Origin: Streptomyces sp. RPT161
Lineage (GTDB): Bacteria > Actinomycetota > Actinomycetes > Streptomycetales > Streptomycetaceae
NCBI RefSeq assembly: GCF_027533845.1
Contig: NZ_JAPZVN010000014.1
Span: 101,760-165,759 of the forward strand
Length of the DNA stretch: 64,000 nucleotides
Direction: 5' to 3'
Shown: one piece after another, positions 53,505-62,598 of the stretch
How positions within the stretch are numbered: position 1 is the stretch's first letter
How the letters are laid out: each line of letters opens with the position of its first letter
The notes under the pieces: model-generated
Told to the model about the DNA's origin: nothing
The model's input: only the letters and a program-made list of their open reading frames with translations
The model's database searches: none
Translations under genes and position numbers: made by a program

Positions 53505-54848
53505 TCACCGTCTCCAGCGCACCCGGTGCTCCGACAGCCGTGCCAGCACCGCGTGGTTCGCCTCCCAGCCGTCCGGGAACTTCACCGTCACCCCCAGCTG
53601 GACCGGCTCCATCGACGGATGCTCGTCCAGCAGCCCGGCCACCCCCGCCCGGCACACCACCACGCACGCGTGCCGATGGCGCGAGGCCAGCACGCACAGC
53701 CGTCCGGTCTCCAGGTGGAACGCGGTCGCGTCCGGCCGCCCGGACAGTGGATGCAGCACGACCGTCACGTCGAACTCCCGTCCCTGCAACCGGTTCGCGG
53801 TGTCCACCGCGACGCCGGTCACGCCCAACCGGGCCAGCGCGGCCCGTACCGCGGCGGCCTGGTCGCGGTGCGCCGTGCCCACCGCGACGCGGTCGGCGGT
53901 GAGCGGCACCGGCTCCTCGGCCCGCTCGCTCACCGTCACTCCGCCACGGTCCAGCAGCCGCCGCACCACCTGGGCCACCGCCGCGACCGCCTCCGGGTCG
54001 GTGCGCGGAGTGTGCCGGGCGGGCAGCTCCAGCAGCCCCCAGCCGGACGCCGCCGCCTCGTCCAGCACCCGGTCGGGCCCGCTGCCGTCCGACGCCACCC
54101 CGAACGACAGCGTGCGCTCCCCGTGCCCGGTGCCGCTGCGGAACGGCGTGTACGGGTAGAAGGCGTCCGAGATCAGCGGCGCCGCCGAGGCGGGCAGCCG
54201 CCAGGACACCGGCAGCCGGTGCTGCGGCAACCCCGGGTTGTGCGCGAGCAGCGTGACCACCGCGCTCGCCGACGGGTCGTACGACAGCCCCGCCCACTGC
54301 TCCGCGCCCACCACGCTGAACGGGTCCAGCTGGCCCGGGTCGCCGACGAACAGCGCCCGCTCGAAGAGGCCCGCGACCCGCAGCAGGGCGTCGGAACGCA
54401 TCTGGTACGCCTCGTCCACGATCGCGTGCCGCCAGGGCTCGACGCCCCTGACGTAGCCCCACTTCGCGGCGGTCGCGAGCACCACCTGCCGGTCCCGCAG
54501 CTCGGCGACCTTGGTCGACCGGGCCACAGACGGATGCCGGTCCAGCACCGGATCGGGCGGCGAGTCACTGCCGTGCAACCGGCCGATCGGCAACCGCGGA
54601 TCGGCCGTCGCCAGCCGGTCCACCAGATCGTCCACCTGTGAGTTGGTCTGCGCGACGATCATCAACTGCTCGCCCGCGGCGGCCAGTTCCCGTGCGGCGC
54701 GCACCACCAGGGTGGACTTCCCCGCGCCGGGCGGGGAGTCCACCACCACCCCGCGGTGCGGGCCGTCGCGGGTGTCGCGCAGGATCGCCTCGGTGACGGC
54801 CGCCGCCGCCCGCGCCGGGCCGCCGGAGGCCGGGGACGCTTCGCTCAC
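53505..54848 (-). CDS. SF1 (UvrD/Dna2-like) DNA helicase
   Basis: A 447-residue helicase core. Walker A is VDSPPGAGKSTL (about 37-48), Walker B HAIVDEAYQM (141-150; DEAY), motif III FVGDPGQLDPF (about 169-179), motif IV-like SWRLPASAAPLI, motif V DTANRLQGREFDV, and motif VI-like LASRHRHACVVV. The organisation matches Dna2/Upf1-type SF1 helicases, without accessory domains. GTG 54848 overlaps the stop of the upstream gene (GTGA). It is the third gene of an Fe-S nuclease/unknown/helicase operon and would unwind DNA for the nuclease. Confidence 0.85.
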   Translation of the reverse strand: MSEASPASGGPARAAAAVTEAILRDTRDGPHRGVVVDSPPGAGKSTLVVRAARELAAAGEQLMIVAQTNSQVDDLVDRLATADPRLPIGRLHGSDSPPDPVLDRHPSVARSTKVAELRDRQVVLATAAKWGYVRGVEPWRHAIVDEAYQMRSDALLRVAGLFERALFVGDPGQLDPFSVVGAEQWAGLSYDPSASAVVTLLAHNPGLPQHRLPVSWRLPASAAPLISDAFYPYTPFRSGTGHGERTLSFGVASDGSGPDRVLDEAAASGWGLLELPARHTPRTDPEAVAAVAQVVRRLLDRGGVTVSERAEEPVPLTADRVAVGTAHRDQAAAVRAALARLGVTGVAVDTANRLQGREFDVTVVLHPLSGRPDATAFHLETGRLCVLASRHRHACVVVCRAGVAGLLDEHPSMEPVQLGVTVKFPDGWEANHAVLARLSEHRVRWRR

Positions 54849-56392
54849 AGGTAGTCCTCGCTCGTCACGGGGTCGGGGGCCACGGCGCTCGACGGGGGAC
54901 CGCCGTGGGTCCACGGGGTGTCCTCGGCGTCCGGCAACTCGGGCCCGCCGCGCGGCGCGTGCTCGAACAGCGTCCAGCACACCCGGTCGCCCACCTCCGG
55001 CACCGAGCCCCTGTCGGGCACCTTGCCGCGCCCCATCCCGTTCAGCAGTTGCACGACCAGCACCCCGGGCGCCGTCCACCCGGTGAACCGCGCCTCCTGC
55101 GTACGGCCGTCCTCCAGCGCCCGGTACACGGTGCCGTCCTCGTCCAGGTGCGGCAGGTCGCCGGTGGCGACCGTCAGCAGCGGGCGCGGCCTCGGCACCC
55201 TGCCGTCCGAGTACGCCGGCTCCGTCGCCGTGACCTCGCCCGCGAACGCCTCACCGGACAGTCGCCGTCCGGCCATCACCAGCGGATCGTCCAACGCCTC
55301 CTGCGCGTCGAGCCGTACCTGCGCGGTCTCCCGGCCCGCGAGCTTCCGCGCCGCGGCGACCGCGTCGTCCACCCTGGGCTGCGGCGGCTCGCCCGCCCGC
55401 AGCCGGTCGCGGTGGCCGGTGTACGACCAGCGGTCACCCTTCCAGCGGTCCGCGACATGCCCGCCCGGTGCCAGGGTGCGCAGCAGGTCGATGCCTCGCC
55501 ACACGTCGTCCCAGGTCGGACGCAACTGGCCGGCCAGCAGCGCACGGATCTCCCGCTCCGCCGGGCCGGTGTCCGCTCCCGCGGAACGCGCCGCGTCGTA
55601 GCGGTCCATGGCCGGGGCGAGTGCGGTGTTGTCGAAGACCGGGTCGGTGGCGGGTCCGGCGGGCGGGCAGCACAGCAGTCCGTCCGCTCCCCTGTCGACC
55701 TGGGCGCCCAGCGCCGCCCGCGCGCCGTCCATGCCCGCCGGTGGGTCTATCCAGGCCAGCAGCCCGCCCAGGTGCTGGTCCTCAAGGCCGCTCTGGCCGG
55801 TGGCCCAGTGCCTGGCCAGCAGCTCGGTCATGGCGAGCAGCAGCGCGCTGCCGGGCGTACGCGCCCGCTCGCCGTAGTGCGTCAACCACCGGCCGAGCAA
55901 CGGGACCTGGGACGGCGCCGGGTACGGTTCCGCCGGATCCTCCTCGGCGGTCCGCCGGAACCGGGTGGCCCGGCCCAACAGCCGTACGTACTCCACCCCG
56001 GCCGGGTTGGGCACGATCAACTGCGGTGCGTCCTCGCACAGTTCGCGCTCGACGGCGACCTTCTTCCCGGTCTCCGGGTCGGTCTCCTTGCCCGGCTCCA
56101 TGACGGTCCGGTCCTCGTACGAGGCGAGGTACGGCAGCATCTCGTCCGCCAGCTCGGCCAGGAAGGCGGAGCGCAGATCGCGGTCGCGCGGCTGCGGTAC
56201 GGCCAGCAGGCGCGGCGCGTCCCGCTCGGTGCCGACGAGGGCGCCGAGCGGCGCGCCCACCTCGCCGGCCGTGGTCAGCGGTACGAACACCAGCGGCCGG
56301 TCGGAGAGCCACCGGTGCCGCACGGTCGCCAACGGCTGCGCCCGCCCGGCCGCCACGGCCTGGGCCTTGGCCAGTGTCTCCATCAGCGGCAT
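54845..56392 (-). CDS. Uncharacterised 515-residue protein of nuclease-helicase operon
   Basis: I do not recognise a family. The protein is cytosolic and Pro/Asp-rich. Visible landmarks are a start MPLMETLAKAQAVAAGRAQP, a conserved-looking LVFVPLTTAGEVGAPLGALVG (about 34-54 in two parts VFVPLTTAGEVGAP and LGALVG), two cysteines in DGLLCCPPAGP (about 235-245), and a C-terminal beta-rich part (GDRVCWTLFEHAP). No nuclease, ATPase or HTH motif is evident. It overlaps the nuclease gene by 10 bases and the helicase by 4, so the three products are made together; scaffold or DNA-binding subunit is the simplest guess. Confidence 0.7.
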   Translation of the reverse strand: MPLMETLAKAQAVAAGRAQPLATVRHRWLSDRPLVFVPLTTAGEVGAPLGALVGTERDAPRLLAVPQPRDRDLRSAFLAELADEMLPYLASYEDRTVMEPGKETDPETGKKVAVERELCEDAPQLIVPNPAGVEYVRLLGRATRFRRTAEEDPAEPYPAPSQVPLLGRWLTHYGERARTPGSALLLAMTELLARHWATGQSGLEDQHLGGLLAWIDPPAGMDGARAALGAQVDRGADGLLCCPPAGPATDPVFDNTALAPAMDRYDAARSAGADTGPAEREIRALLAGQLRPTWDDVWRGIDLLRTLAPGGHVADRWKGDRWSYTGHRDRLRAGEPPQPRVDDAVAAARKLAGRETAQVRLDAQEALDDPLVMAGRRLSGEAFAGEVTATEPAYSDGRVPRPRPLLTVATGDLPHLDEDGTVYRALEDGRTQEARFTGWTAPGVLVVQLLNGMGRGKVPDRGSVPEVGDRVCWTLFEHAPRGGPELPDAEDTPWTHGGPPSSAVAPDPVTSEDYL

Positions 56393-57450
56393 CCGGCCTC
56401 CTGGAGTGCTTCGGCGCGCAGCGCCGCCGCCCGGCGAAGTGCGGTGGCGGCCGGGTCGTCGTCCCCGGCCGGGCCGGTCGCGGCGGACAGGATCCGCTCG
56501 ATCGTGGTCAGCGTGCCGAGTTCACCGCGCAGCGAGCGGCCGAGCGACTGCACGGCGCCGTCGGCGCGGGACTTCTCCCGGCAGTGGTAGGCGAGTTCGC
56601 AGCTGTCCAGGCACTCGGGCGCGTACGTGGCGGGTACGGCGGCCACGGAGTCGGCCAGCCGCTCGCCGGTCACGTCGAACGTCGTGCCGTCCGGCAGTGC
56701 GGCGGCGATCTCCTCGATCCGGGTGAGCCGGGCCAACTGGCGGCGAGTGACGGACAGTTGCTTGCGTACGTCGACCGTGCGGGCGGTCGGCACGTTGGAG
56801 AAGTCCCTGGGGCAGACCAGCAGCACCTCGTGCCGGGGCGGCGTGGCCAGGGCTTCCAGCGCCAGTACGTAGCATGCGGCCTGGCGGGCCGCGGCGCCCA
56901 CCTTCACCGCGTCGGCGCTGCCGTCCAGGATCGGGAACGACTTGACCTCGATCACCGTCGCCGAGCCGTCCGGACGCACCGCGATCGCGTCCGGCTCCAG
57001 GAGGGTGGGGGCGCCCGCCACATCGAGGGCCAGCAGCGGGTGGTCGAGCAGTGTCCAGCCGCCCGCCGCGGCCGCCTCCTTGAGCGCCAGCCGGGTACGG
57101 GCCAGGCGGCCCTCCGGGCCTGGGGCGGACAGGTCCGGCAACGCGGCGTCGTCGGCGCCGAGCAGACGCAGCAACTCGGCGCAGCCGTCGGCCTTGACGC
57201 GTGCCTCGAACGCGTTGCCGCGGGTGAAGGCGAAGCGGGACTGGCCGAAGCGGGTGGGGGCGCCGAGGGCTTGTGCGACGGACGTCTTGTCCACGCCCGC
57301 CGCGTCCAGTAGTGCGCGGCGCGCGCAGCCGGGGTTGGCCGCCAGCGCGGCCAGCGCTCTGGCGTCCAACGCCTTCGGCTGGACGCCGGGGCCGCGCAGT
57401 GCCGCGAGGGTGGCGGCCAGCGGGGCGGTGGTACTGGTGCGGTCACTCAC
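56383..57450 (-). CDS. RecB/Cas4-type PD-(D/E)XK nuclease with predicted 4Fe-4S cluster
   Basis: A 355-residue nuclease. Catalytic residues are Asp154 (LLEPDAIAV), Glu168 and Lys170 (VIEVKSFP), with the RecB-family motif QxxxY at Gln190-Tyr194 (RQAACYVLA). The iron-sulfur ligands are predicted as Cys42 (NPGCARR), Cys280, Cys284 and Cys290 (PECLDSCELAYHCREK), the same one-plus-three layout as Cas4, AddB and Dna2. GNAFE (79-83) stands in for the usual G-x-x-x-H/E entry motif. It is the first gene of the operon with the 515-residue protein and helicase. Confidence 0.85.
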   Translation of the reverse strand: MSDRTSTTAPLAATLAALRGPGVQPKALDARALAALAANPGCARRALLDAAGVDKTSVAQALGAPTRFGQSRFAFTRGNAFEARVKADGCAELLRLLGADDAALPDLSAPGPEGRLARTRLALKEAAAAGGWTLLDHPLLALDVAGAPTLLEPDAIAVRPDGSATVIEVKSFPILDGSADAVKVGAAARQAACYVLALEALATPPRHEVLLVCPRDFSNVPTARTVDVRKQLSVTRRQLARLTRIEEIAAALPDGTTFDVTGERLADSVAAVPATYAPECLDSCELAYHCREKSRADGAVQSLGRSLRGELGTLTTIERILSAATGPAGDDDPAATALRRAAALRAEALQEAGCR

Positions 57451-57761
57451 GCCCCGCAGTCTCCCATCCGCCCACGTGTTCCGGCGGCGCGCCCGCCGGG
57501 CTGGGGGTGGTGGGCTGCTGCGCGCGGGTGCGCGAATCGGGGGCGTGCCCGTCCGCCCGCCCGTTCGCCGTCGGCCCTCGCCTGCCGTTGCGCGCGGCGG
57601 GTCGCGGGGCGCAGGTGTGGCGCGGTGTCTCCTGGATCCGGTCGGTGTTCACGGTCGCGATCGTCGCGGGGTGCTGCGGGACACCCGGCGCGCGCCTTCC
57701 GCGGTGCCCTGCGAAGAGGGCGGGCGGGGGTGAGACCCCGAATCCCAGCGGGAGCGCAGGG
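57451..57761. other. 311-base intergenic stretch
   Basis: GC-rich sequence between the nuclease gene start and the PAP2 gene end. I see no gene, repeat or clear operator; it should contain the promoter of the nuclease-helicase operon. Frames through it are Arg/Pro-rich shadows. Confidence 0.5.
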
Positions 57762-58496
57762 TCAGCGGCGCTGTGCCAGCAGGGCGCCCAGGCCCATCAC
57801 GGCCGCGCCTGCTAGGGCGTCAAGGAGATAGTGGTTGGCGGTGCCCAGTACGACCAGCGCGATGACCACCGGGTACGCGGCCCCGACCGCCCGCACCCAG
57901 GGAGTGCGCGCATAGCGCCACAGGGCGAACCCGCACCACAGCGCCCACCCCACATGCAGGCTGGGCATCGCCGCGTACTGGTTGGTCAACCCACCGAGCC
58001 CCTGCGGCGCACTCGCGTCCCCGCCCCACCAGCCGAAGGACGCGTACTGCGCGAGGGTGTCGTGGAAGCCGGTGGCCGCTGGTAGCAGCCGGGGCGGCGC
58101 GGTCGGCAGCAGGGTGAAGCCGACCAGCCCTATCAACGTGGAGACCATCAGCCACGTCCGCATGAACAGGTACCGGTCACTGTGCCGCCGCCACAGCCAC
58201 ACCAGCACGCCCGGCGTCACGAGGTAATGCAGCGTCGCGTAGCAGAAGCACGCCGGTATCCCGAGCCACGCCGCATGGGTGAACACCCCGTTGAGCACAT
58301 GCTCAGGAGCGGCGTGCAACGCCCGCTCTATTCGCAGAATCGTTTCTCCGTGCGCAACCGCACGCCCGGTGTCCCCCGCCACCAGCAATCGTCCGGCCGA
58401 GTACGCCGCGTAGACGAGGGCGATGAGCGACAGCTCCGCCCACCAACGGGGCCTGCTCCTGGGTACCGCCCCGGCGCGGGCCGCGGTGCTCGACAT
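57762..58496 (-). CDS. PAP2-family membrane phosphatase/phosphotransferase
   Basis: A 244-residue protein with six hydrophobic helices. The PAP2 motifs are MPSLHVGWALW (about 170-180; C2 motif with His) and TANHYLLDALAG (about 220-231; C3 motif with His and Asp), while the C1 arginine lies in TAPPRLLPAA. This fits the inositol-phosphoceramide-synthase-like (AUR1) branch common in actinobacteria, acting on lipid phosphates. ATG 58496 is chosen over the long upstream frame. It diverges from a TetR regulator. Confidence 0.85.
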   Translation of the reverse strand: MSSTAARAGAVPRSRPRWWAELSLIALVYAAYSAGRLLVAGDTGRAVAHGETILRIERALHAAPEHVLNGVFTHAAWLGIPACFCYATLHYLVTPGVLVWLWRRHSDRYLFMRTWLMVSTLIGLVGFTLLPTAPPRLLPAATGFHDTLAQYASFGWWGGDASAPQGLGGLTNQYAAMPSLHVGWALWCGFALWRYARTPWVRAVGAAYPVVIALVVLGTANHYLLDALAGAAVMGLGALLAQRR

Positions 58497-58699
58497 CGGT
58501 GGGAATCTCCGTCTCTGCGCGTACGGTGGTTGCGAGCGCTCTACCGTACGCCGTACGTTATGCACTCCGCGCACCGCCCCCGGCGCCGTGCCGTTCGGCC
58601 GGTGTTCACTCGCCCGCGACCGGGTACGCCGTAGGACGCCGAGCGGCAACCCCGGGGTTGCCGTAACACCAACAACATCCGTCACACAGATCGCTGCCC

Positions 58700-59374
58700 A
58701 TGACGAACCCACAGCCCGCCCGCCGCCGCGTCCCGCGCAACACGCTCAACCGGGAACGCGTCCTCGGCGCCGCCGTCGACCTGCTGGACCACGCCGGTCC
58801 CGACGCCTTCACGATGCGGGCGCTCGCCCAGCGGCTGGGCGTCGGAACCATGGCCGTCTACAGCCACTTCAAGGGCAAGGACGAGATCATCGACGCCGTC
58901 CGCGAACGACTGCTCGCCGAGGTCGAGTTGCCCCCGGCGGGCAGCGGCCGTACCCCGCGCGAGGAACTGCGCGAGCTGTGCGGGGCCGTCTACCGGCTGC
59001 TCTCCGACCACCCCTCGGTTCTCCACCTGCTCACCGTCCGCCCGGTGCACGGCGATGAGGGCACCGCCGTCGTGGAGCGCATCGTCGGCCTGCTGCTGGC
59101 CACCGGACTCGACCGGCCCGCGGCGGCCCGCGCGCAGACCGCGCTGATGCAGTACACCGTCGGCGCCGCCCTGTGGACCGCGCGTGGCCGCCAGCGCGCG
59201 GGCGGCCACGAGGACCCGGGCGCCGCCCTGCGTACCCGGTTCGCCGAACTGCCCGCAGAGCGCTATCCGCACCTGGTCGACCTCGCCCCCGAGCTGGCGG
59301 CGGCCCAGGACGGCCTGCCCCAGTACGAGCACGGCCTGGACGCCCTGCTCGGCGGCCTGCTCGCCGGGTACTGA
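58700..59374 (+). CDS. TetR family transcriptional regulator
   Basis: A 224-residue regulator with helix-turn-helix FTMRALAQRLGVGTMAVYSHF (about 37-57, read as RALAQRLGVG and MAVYSHF) and a C-terminal TetR_C domain. It lies 203 bases from the divergent PAP2 gene, which may be its target. Confidence 0.88.
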   Translation: MTNPQPARRRVPRNTLNRERVLGAAVDLLDHAGPDAFTMRALAQRLGVGTMAVYSHFKGKDEIIDAVRERLLAEVELPPAGSGRTPREELRELCGAVYRLLSDHPSVLHLLTVRPVHGDEGTAVVERIVGLLLATGLDRPAAARAQTALMQYTVGAALWTARGRQRAGGHEDPGAALRTRFAELPAERYPHLVDLAPELAAAQDGLPQYEHGLDALLGGLLAGY

Positions 59375-59498
59375 ACGCGGTGGGCGATGATGGTCTGCGG
59401 GTCCCCGCCCAGCAGGGCGGTCGGCCCTCGTAAGCAATCGGCCGGGGGGCCCGGGGTTTCTCCCCCGGGATACGCAGTCTGAAAGGCCCTTCCTCGGT

Positions 59499-60092
59499 AT
59501 GGCACCGCGCATGTTCCTCGTCCGGCACGGTCAGACCGAGTGGTCGGTCACCGGCCGCCACACCGGCCGCACCGACATCCCGCTCACCGAGGAGGGGCGG
59601 CGCACCGCGCGGCTGCTCGGCGACCGGTTGAGCCGCGCGCCCTGGCACGGCCTGCCGGACGTCGAGGTGCGCACCAGCCCGTTGTCCCGCGCCCGGGAAA
59701 CCTGTGAGCTGGCCGGATTCGGCGCCCGCGGCAAGGAGTGGGAGACGCTCATGGAGTGGGACTACGGCGCCTACGAGGGCCTGACCCCGGCCGGGATACG
59801 GGCGGGCCGCCCGGACTGGCTGGTGTGGCGGGACGGCGCCGAGCGCGGTGAGACGGTCGCGGAGATGACCGCGCGGGCCGACGAGACCGTGGCATGGGCG
59901 CGCTCCGCGGACCGTGATGTGCTGGTGTTCGCGCACGGCCACTTCCTGCGCGCGCTCGGCGCGCGCTGGCTCGGCCACGACCTCGCCTTCGGCGCGACGA
60001 TCAAGTTGGACCCGGCGTCCCTGTCGGTGCTGGGCTGGGCCTACGGTGCCCCGGCCATCGAGCGCTGGAACGACACGGGCCACCTCGACTGA
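59499..60092 (+). CDS. Histidine phosphatase family protein
   Basis: A 197-residue phosphoglycerate-mutase-like phosphatase. The catalytic RHG is [10 protein letters not shown] (about 7-16), a second phosphate pocket arginine lies in SPLSRARET (about 62-70), the acid is in EWDYGAYEG, and the second His is in [14 protein letters not shown] (about 147-160). Substrates are unknown; acid phosphatase or cobalamin-type phosphatase are possible. Confidence 0.88.
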   Translation: MAPRMFLVRHGQTEWSVTGRHTGRTDIPLTEEGRRTARLLGDRLSRAPWHGLPDVEVRTSPLSRARETCELAGFGARGKEWETLMEWDYGAYEGLTPAGIRAGRPDWLVWRDGAERGETVAEMTARADETVAWARSADRDVLVFAHGHFLRALGARWLGHDLAFGATIKLDPASLSVLGWAYGAPAIERWNDTGHLD

Positions 60093-60117
60093 CCTCTCGG
60101 TGGAGGGCTCGCCTTGG

Positions 60118-60921
60118 TTATTCGGGGGCGCACCCCCAAGCCCCCAAGGAAAGCGCCTGCGTGTCCGCGTAGGACGGTAGGCCGGGGTCCGCCGCGGCCG
60201 GGTCCGCGATGGCGCACGCAGTGCGGAGCGCGCTGTGCAGGGCGACACGGAACAGCAGGGAGCCCGTGCTCACCCGCGCCACGCCCGATTCGGCGAGCCG
60301 CTCGTAGCTGAGCCCCGGCGCGTACAGCACGTTGAGTGGCGCGTCGAGGTCGCGGACCAGGCCCGCGATGGTGTCCTCGTCCGTAAGCCCCGGCACGAAC
60401 ACCCCGTCCGCGCCCGCGCGTTGGTACGCCTCGGCGCGGCGGAGCGTCTGGCCGGTCGGCGCGTCGGCCAGCCAGTACGTGTCCGTCCTGGCGTTGACGA
60501 ACAGCCGCGGCGCGGCCTGCTTCGCGGCCTCGATCACCTCGCACTGATGGCCCACCGGCACCAGGCGGCCGTCCGCGCGGCCGTCCTCGATATTCACCCC
60601 GGCCACCCCGGCCCTCGCCAACTCGGCGGCGAGTTCGGCGACCTGCCCGGGGTCCTCGCTGAACCCGCCCTCGATGTCCACGGTGACCGGCACCGGCAGC
60701 CGGGCCAACCCCCGGGCCAGCGCCAGCGTTTGCTCTCGGGTGGCCCCGGTGCCGTCGGGCAGTCCGGCCGCCGCGGCGACCCCCAGGCTGGTGGTGCCGA
60801 TCGCGGCGAACCCGCGATCCACCAACGCCGCCGCCGAGGCGTGGTCCCAGGCGTTCGGCAGCAGTAGCGGCCGGTCGGCGTGGTGCAGCCGACGGAAGTG
60901 CGCGAACCGGTCGTCGTCCAT
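60118..60921 (-). CDS. Isocitrate lyase/PEP mutase superfamily protein
   Basis: A 267-residue TIM-barrel protein of the PEP mutase/ICL superfamily: LLPNAWDHASAAALVDRGF (about 21-39), TVDIEGGFSEDP (about 80-91) and NIEDGRADGRLVPVG (about 108-122). The EDKxxxxxNS signature of true PEP phosphonomutase is absent, so it is probably a 2-methylisocitrate-lyase-like or oxaloacetate-decarboxylase-like C-C lyase. A C-rich/G-rich hairpin element lies in its 3' end. Confidence 0.85.
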   Translation of the reverse strand: MDDDRFAHFRRLHHADRPLLLPNAWDHASAAALVDRGFAAIGTTSLGVAAAAGLPDGTGATREQTLALARGLARLPVPVTVDIEGGFSEDPGQVAELAAELARAGVAGVNIEDGRADGRLVPVGHQCEVIEAAKQAAPRLFVNARTDTYWLADAPTGQTLRRAEAYQRAGADGVFVPGLTDEDTIAGLVRDLDAPLNVLYAPGLSYERLAESGVARVSTGSLLFRVALHSALRTACAIADPAAADPGLPSYADTQALSLGAWGCAPE

Positions 60922-60984
60922 GGCACCGACGCTAGTGCCGGTTCACTTCGGCCGCCGTCGAACCGTCGTCGACCGAGCGCGCCC

Positions 60985-62358
60985 TCACACCGCGTGCTTG
61001 GCGACGTACCCGTCGAGGAACGTGGACACCGCCGACCTGCGCCGGTACGGGCGCAGCGCGCGTGCCGCCACGTCCAACATCCCCTGGATGCGCGAGGACT
61101 TGACCCGCTCGCCCAGCAACTCCAGTGCCCGGCAGCCCGCCTTCGCGGCCTCGTCGGGTTCCCCGCTGGCGGCCAGGTCGCCGGCGAGCTCCGCACTGTA
61201 GAGCGCGATGTTCCGGGTGAAATGGGAGTCTTGGAGCGCGACGCCCCGGCGGGCGTGCGCTGCCGCGCGCCGGTAGTCGCCCAGCCGTGACCAGCACTGT
61301 GCCTCAAGGCCCTCCATCTCTGCCTCACCGTAGAACGTCATCCACTCCGGATCGCAGTCGGCCGGGCCGCGTCCGTACAGCCGTTGCGCCCGCAGCAGTG
61401 CCCGCTCGCAGGCGACCCGGTCACCGAGCCCGGCCCAGCCGCCCGCCTCGCGCAGCGCGAGCAGTGACAGCAGCCGGGACGAGCCGAGTCTGGTCGCCGC
61501 CCGCTGGGCCGCCTGCGCGGCCCGTACCGCCTCCCGCGGCCGGTCGGCGTCGCGGGCCAGGAACGAGGTGTTGCAGAAGGCGTGCGCCTCCAGCGCCGCA
61601 TCGCCCGCCATCCGCGCTGTGGCCAGCGCCTCCGCGTAGTACGAGCGGGCCTCGTCGTGCCGCCCCGAGTCATGCGCCAACCAACCGACGGAGATGGCGA
61701 GTTCACCGGAGCCGCTGTGCAACCGGTCGGCCACCGGCTGGCTGTACGCGCCCTCTTCGAGCATCGCGTAGGCGCTGCGCAGCCAGTGCCCGGCGCGCGC
61801 GTAGAGTCCGTCCGCGCCGTGCCGGTCGTCGAGCAACCGGATCTGGCGCACCGCCTCCTCGACGGTCCGCACCTCGGGGCGGCCGATCCGGCGGGGCGCG
61901 GCCGAGGCGGAGCCGCCCGGCAGCGTCGCCGCCAGCGCGGCGGCCGGGCCGCTGGTCATGAATGCGCGACGTAGCACGTCGCTCTCCTCGTCACTGTGGG
62001 TGTGTTCATCGCGTGCGCCGAACCCGTACGCCTGTGGGCCGCTACCGGCCCCGGCAGCGGCCCGGCGGGCCTCGCGCGCCCGCCGTCCGCGCACCGTGTC
62101 GCGCGGCGCGAACCCCAGTTCCGCGAGCGAATATCCGGGGAACATGTGCTTGAACACCCGCTCGTACGCGTAGTTGGGGCATCGGATCTCGCCGGACTCC
62201 ACGCGCCCGATGTACCGGGCGTCGCAGCTCACTCGCTCGCCGATCTCGCGAGCCGCCCGCCGTACCGCCGCCGAGAACTCGCCCGGCGAGAGGTCGCCGC
62301 GGATCCGGCGGAAGGCGGTGTTGGGCCCGGAACGGTCCGGTGTGGGTGAGGGTGCCAT
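60985..62358 (-). CDS. XRE-like/TPR developmental-type regulator
   Basis: A 457-residue protein. ATG 62358 is chosen because AGGGGAGG sits 7 bases upstream. The N-terminal region (about 10-75; LSPGEFSAAVRRAAREIGERVSCDARYIGRVESGEIRC, read as SAAVRRAAREIGE and YIGRVESGEI) is a helix-turn-helix, and the rest consists of TPR-like helices (about 180-440; e.g. WLAHDSGRHDEARSYYAEAL). Similar proteins in Streptomyces affect differentiation or antibiotic production, but this member's target is unknown. It diverges from the next gene. Confidence 0.78.
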   Translation of the reverse strand: MAPSPTPDRSGPNTAFRRIRGDLSPGEFSAAVRRAAREIGERVSCDARYIGRVESGEIRCPNYAYERVFKHMFPGYSLAELGFAPRDTVRGRRAREARRAAAGAGSGPQAYGFGARDEHTHSDEESDVLRRAFMTSGPAAALAATLPGGSASAAPRRIGRPEVRTVEEAVRQIRLLDDRHGADGLYARAGHWLRSAYAMLEEGAYSQPVADRLHSGSGELAISVGWLAHDSGRHDEARSYYAEALATARMAGDAALEAHAFCNTSFLARDADRPREAVRAAQAAQRAATRLGSSRLLSLLALREAGGWAGLGDRVACERALLRAQRLYGRGPADCDPEWMTFYGEAEMEGLEAQCWSRLGDYRRAAAHARRGVALQDSHFTRNIALYSAELAGDLAASGEPDEAAKAGCRALELLGERVKSSRIQGMLDVAARALRPYRRRSAVSTFLDGYVAKHAV

Positions 62359-62598
62359 GGCGGGGCCTCCCCTGGTCATGCGCTCGTGTGCTGGTGGCTG
62401 ATTCGGCGGGCACGACCGTACCCGCTGTGATCGGCCAACCACCCATTGTTTGGCTACAAAACGGATATCTCATCCGGCATTCGCCATTAAGTGCCATCCT
62501 TTGCGGCGGCACACGCCCGTAGCGGTTGACGGCGCGCCGCGTTGTGCATGGTGTACGGACGAAGGCAGTTGCGCTCCCGACTGCGAGGAGGGTTCCCC

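Noticed and set aside
53505..57450. Type I CRISPR or Cas4-associated locus because of the Cas4-like nuclease
   Set aside because: There are no repeats, cas1, cas2 or effector genes; the partner is an SF1 helicase, not a Cas protein.
60118..60921. PEP-mutase-like gene as evidence of phosphonate biosynthesis linked to the phosphonate operon
   Set aside because: The EDKxxxxxNS motif is absent, it is over 40 kb away, and no phosphonopyruvate decarboxylase is present.
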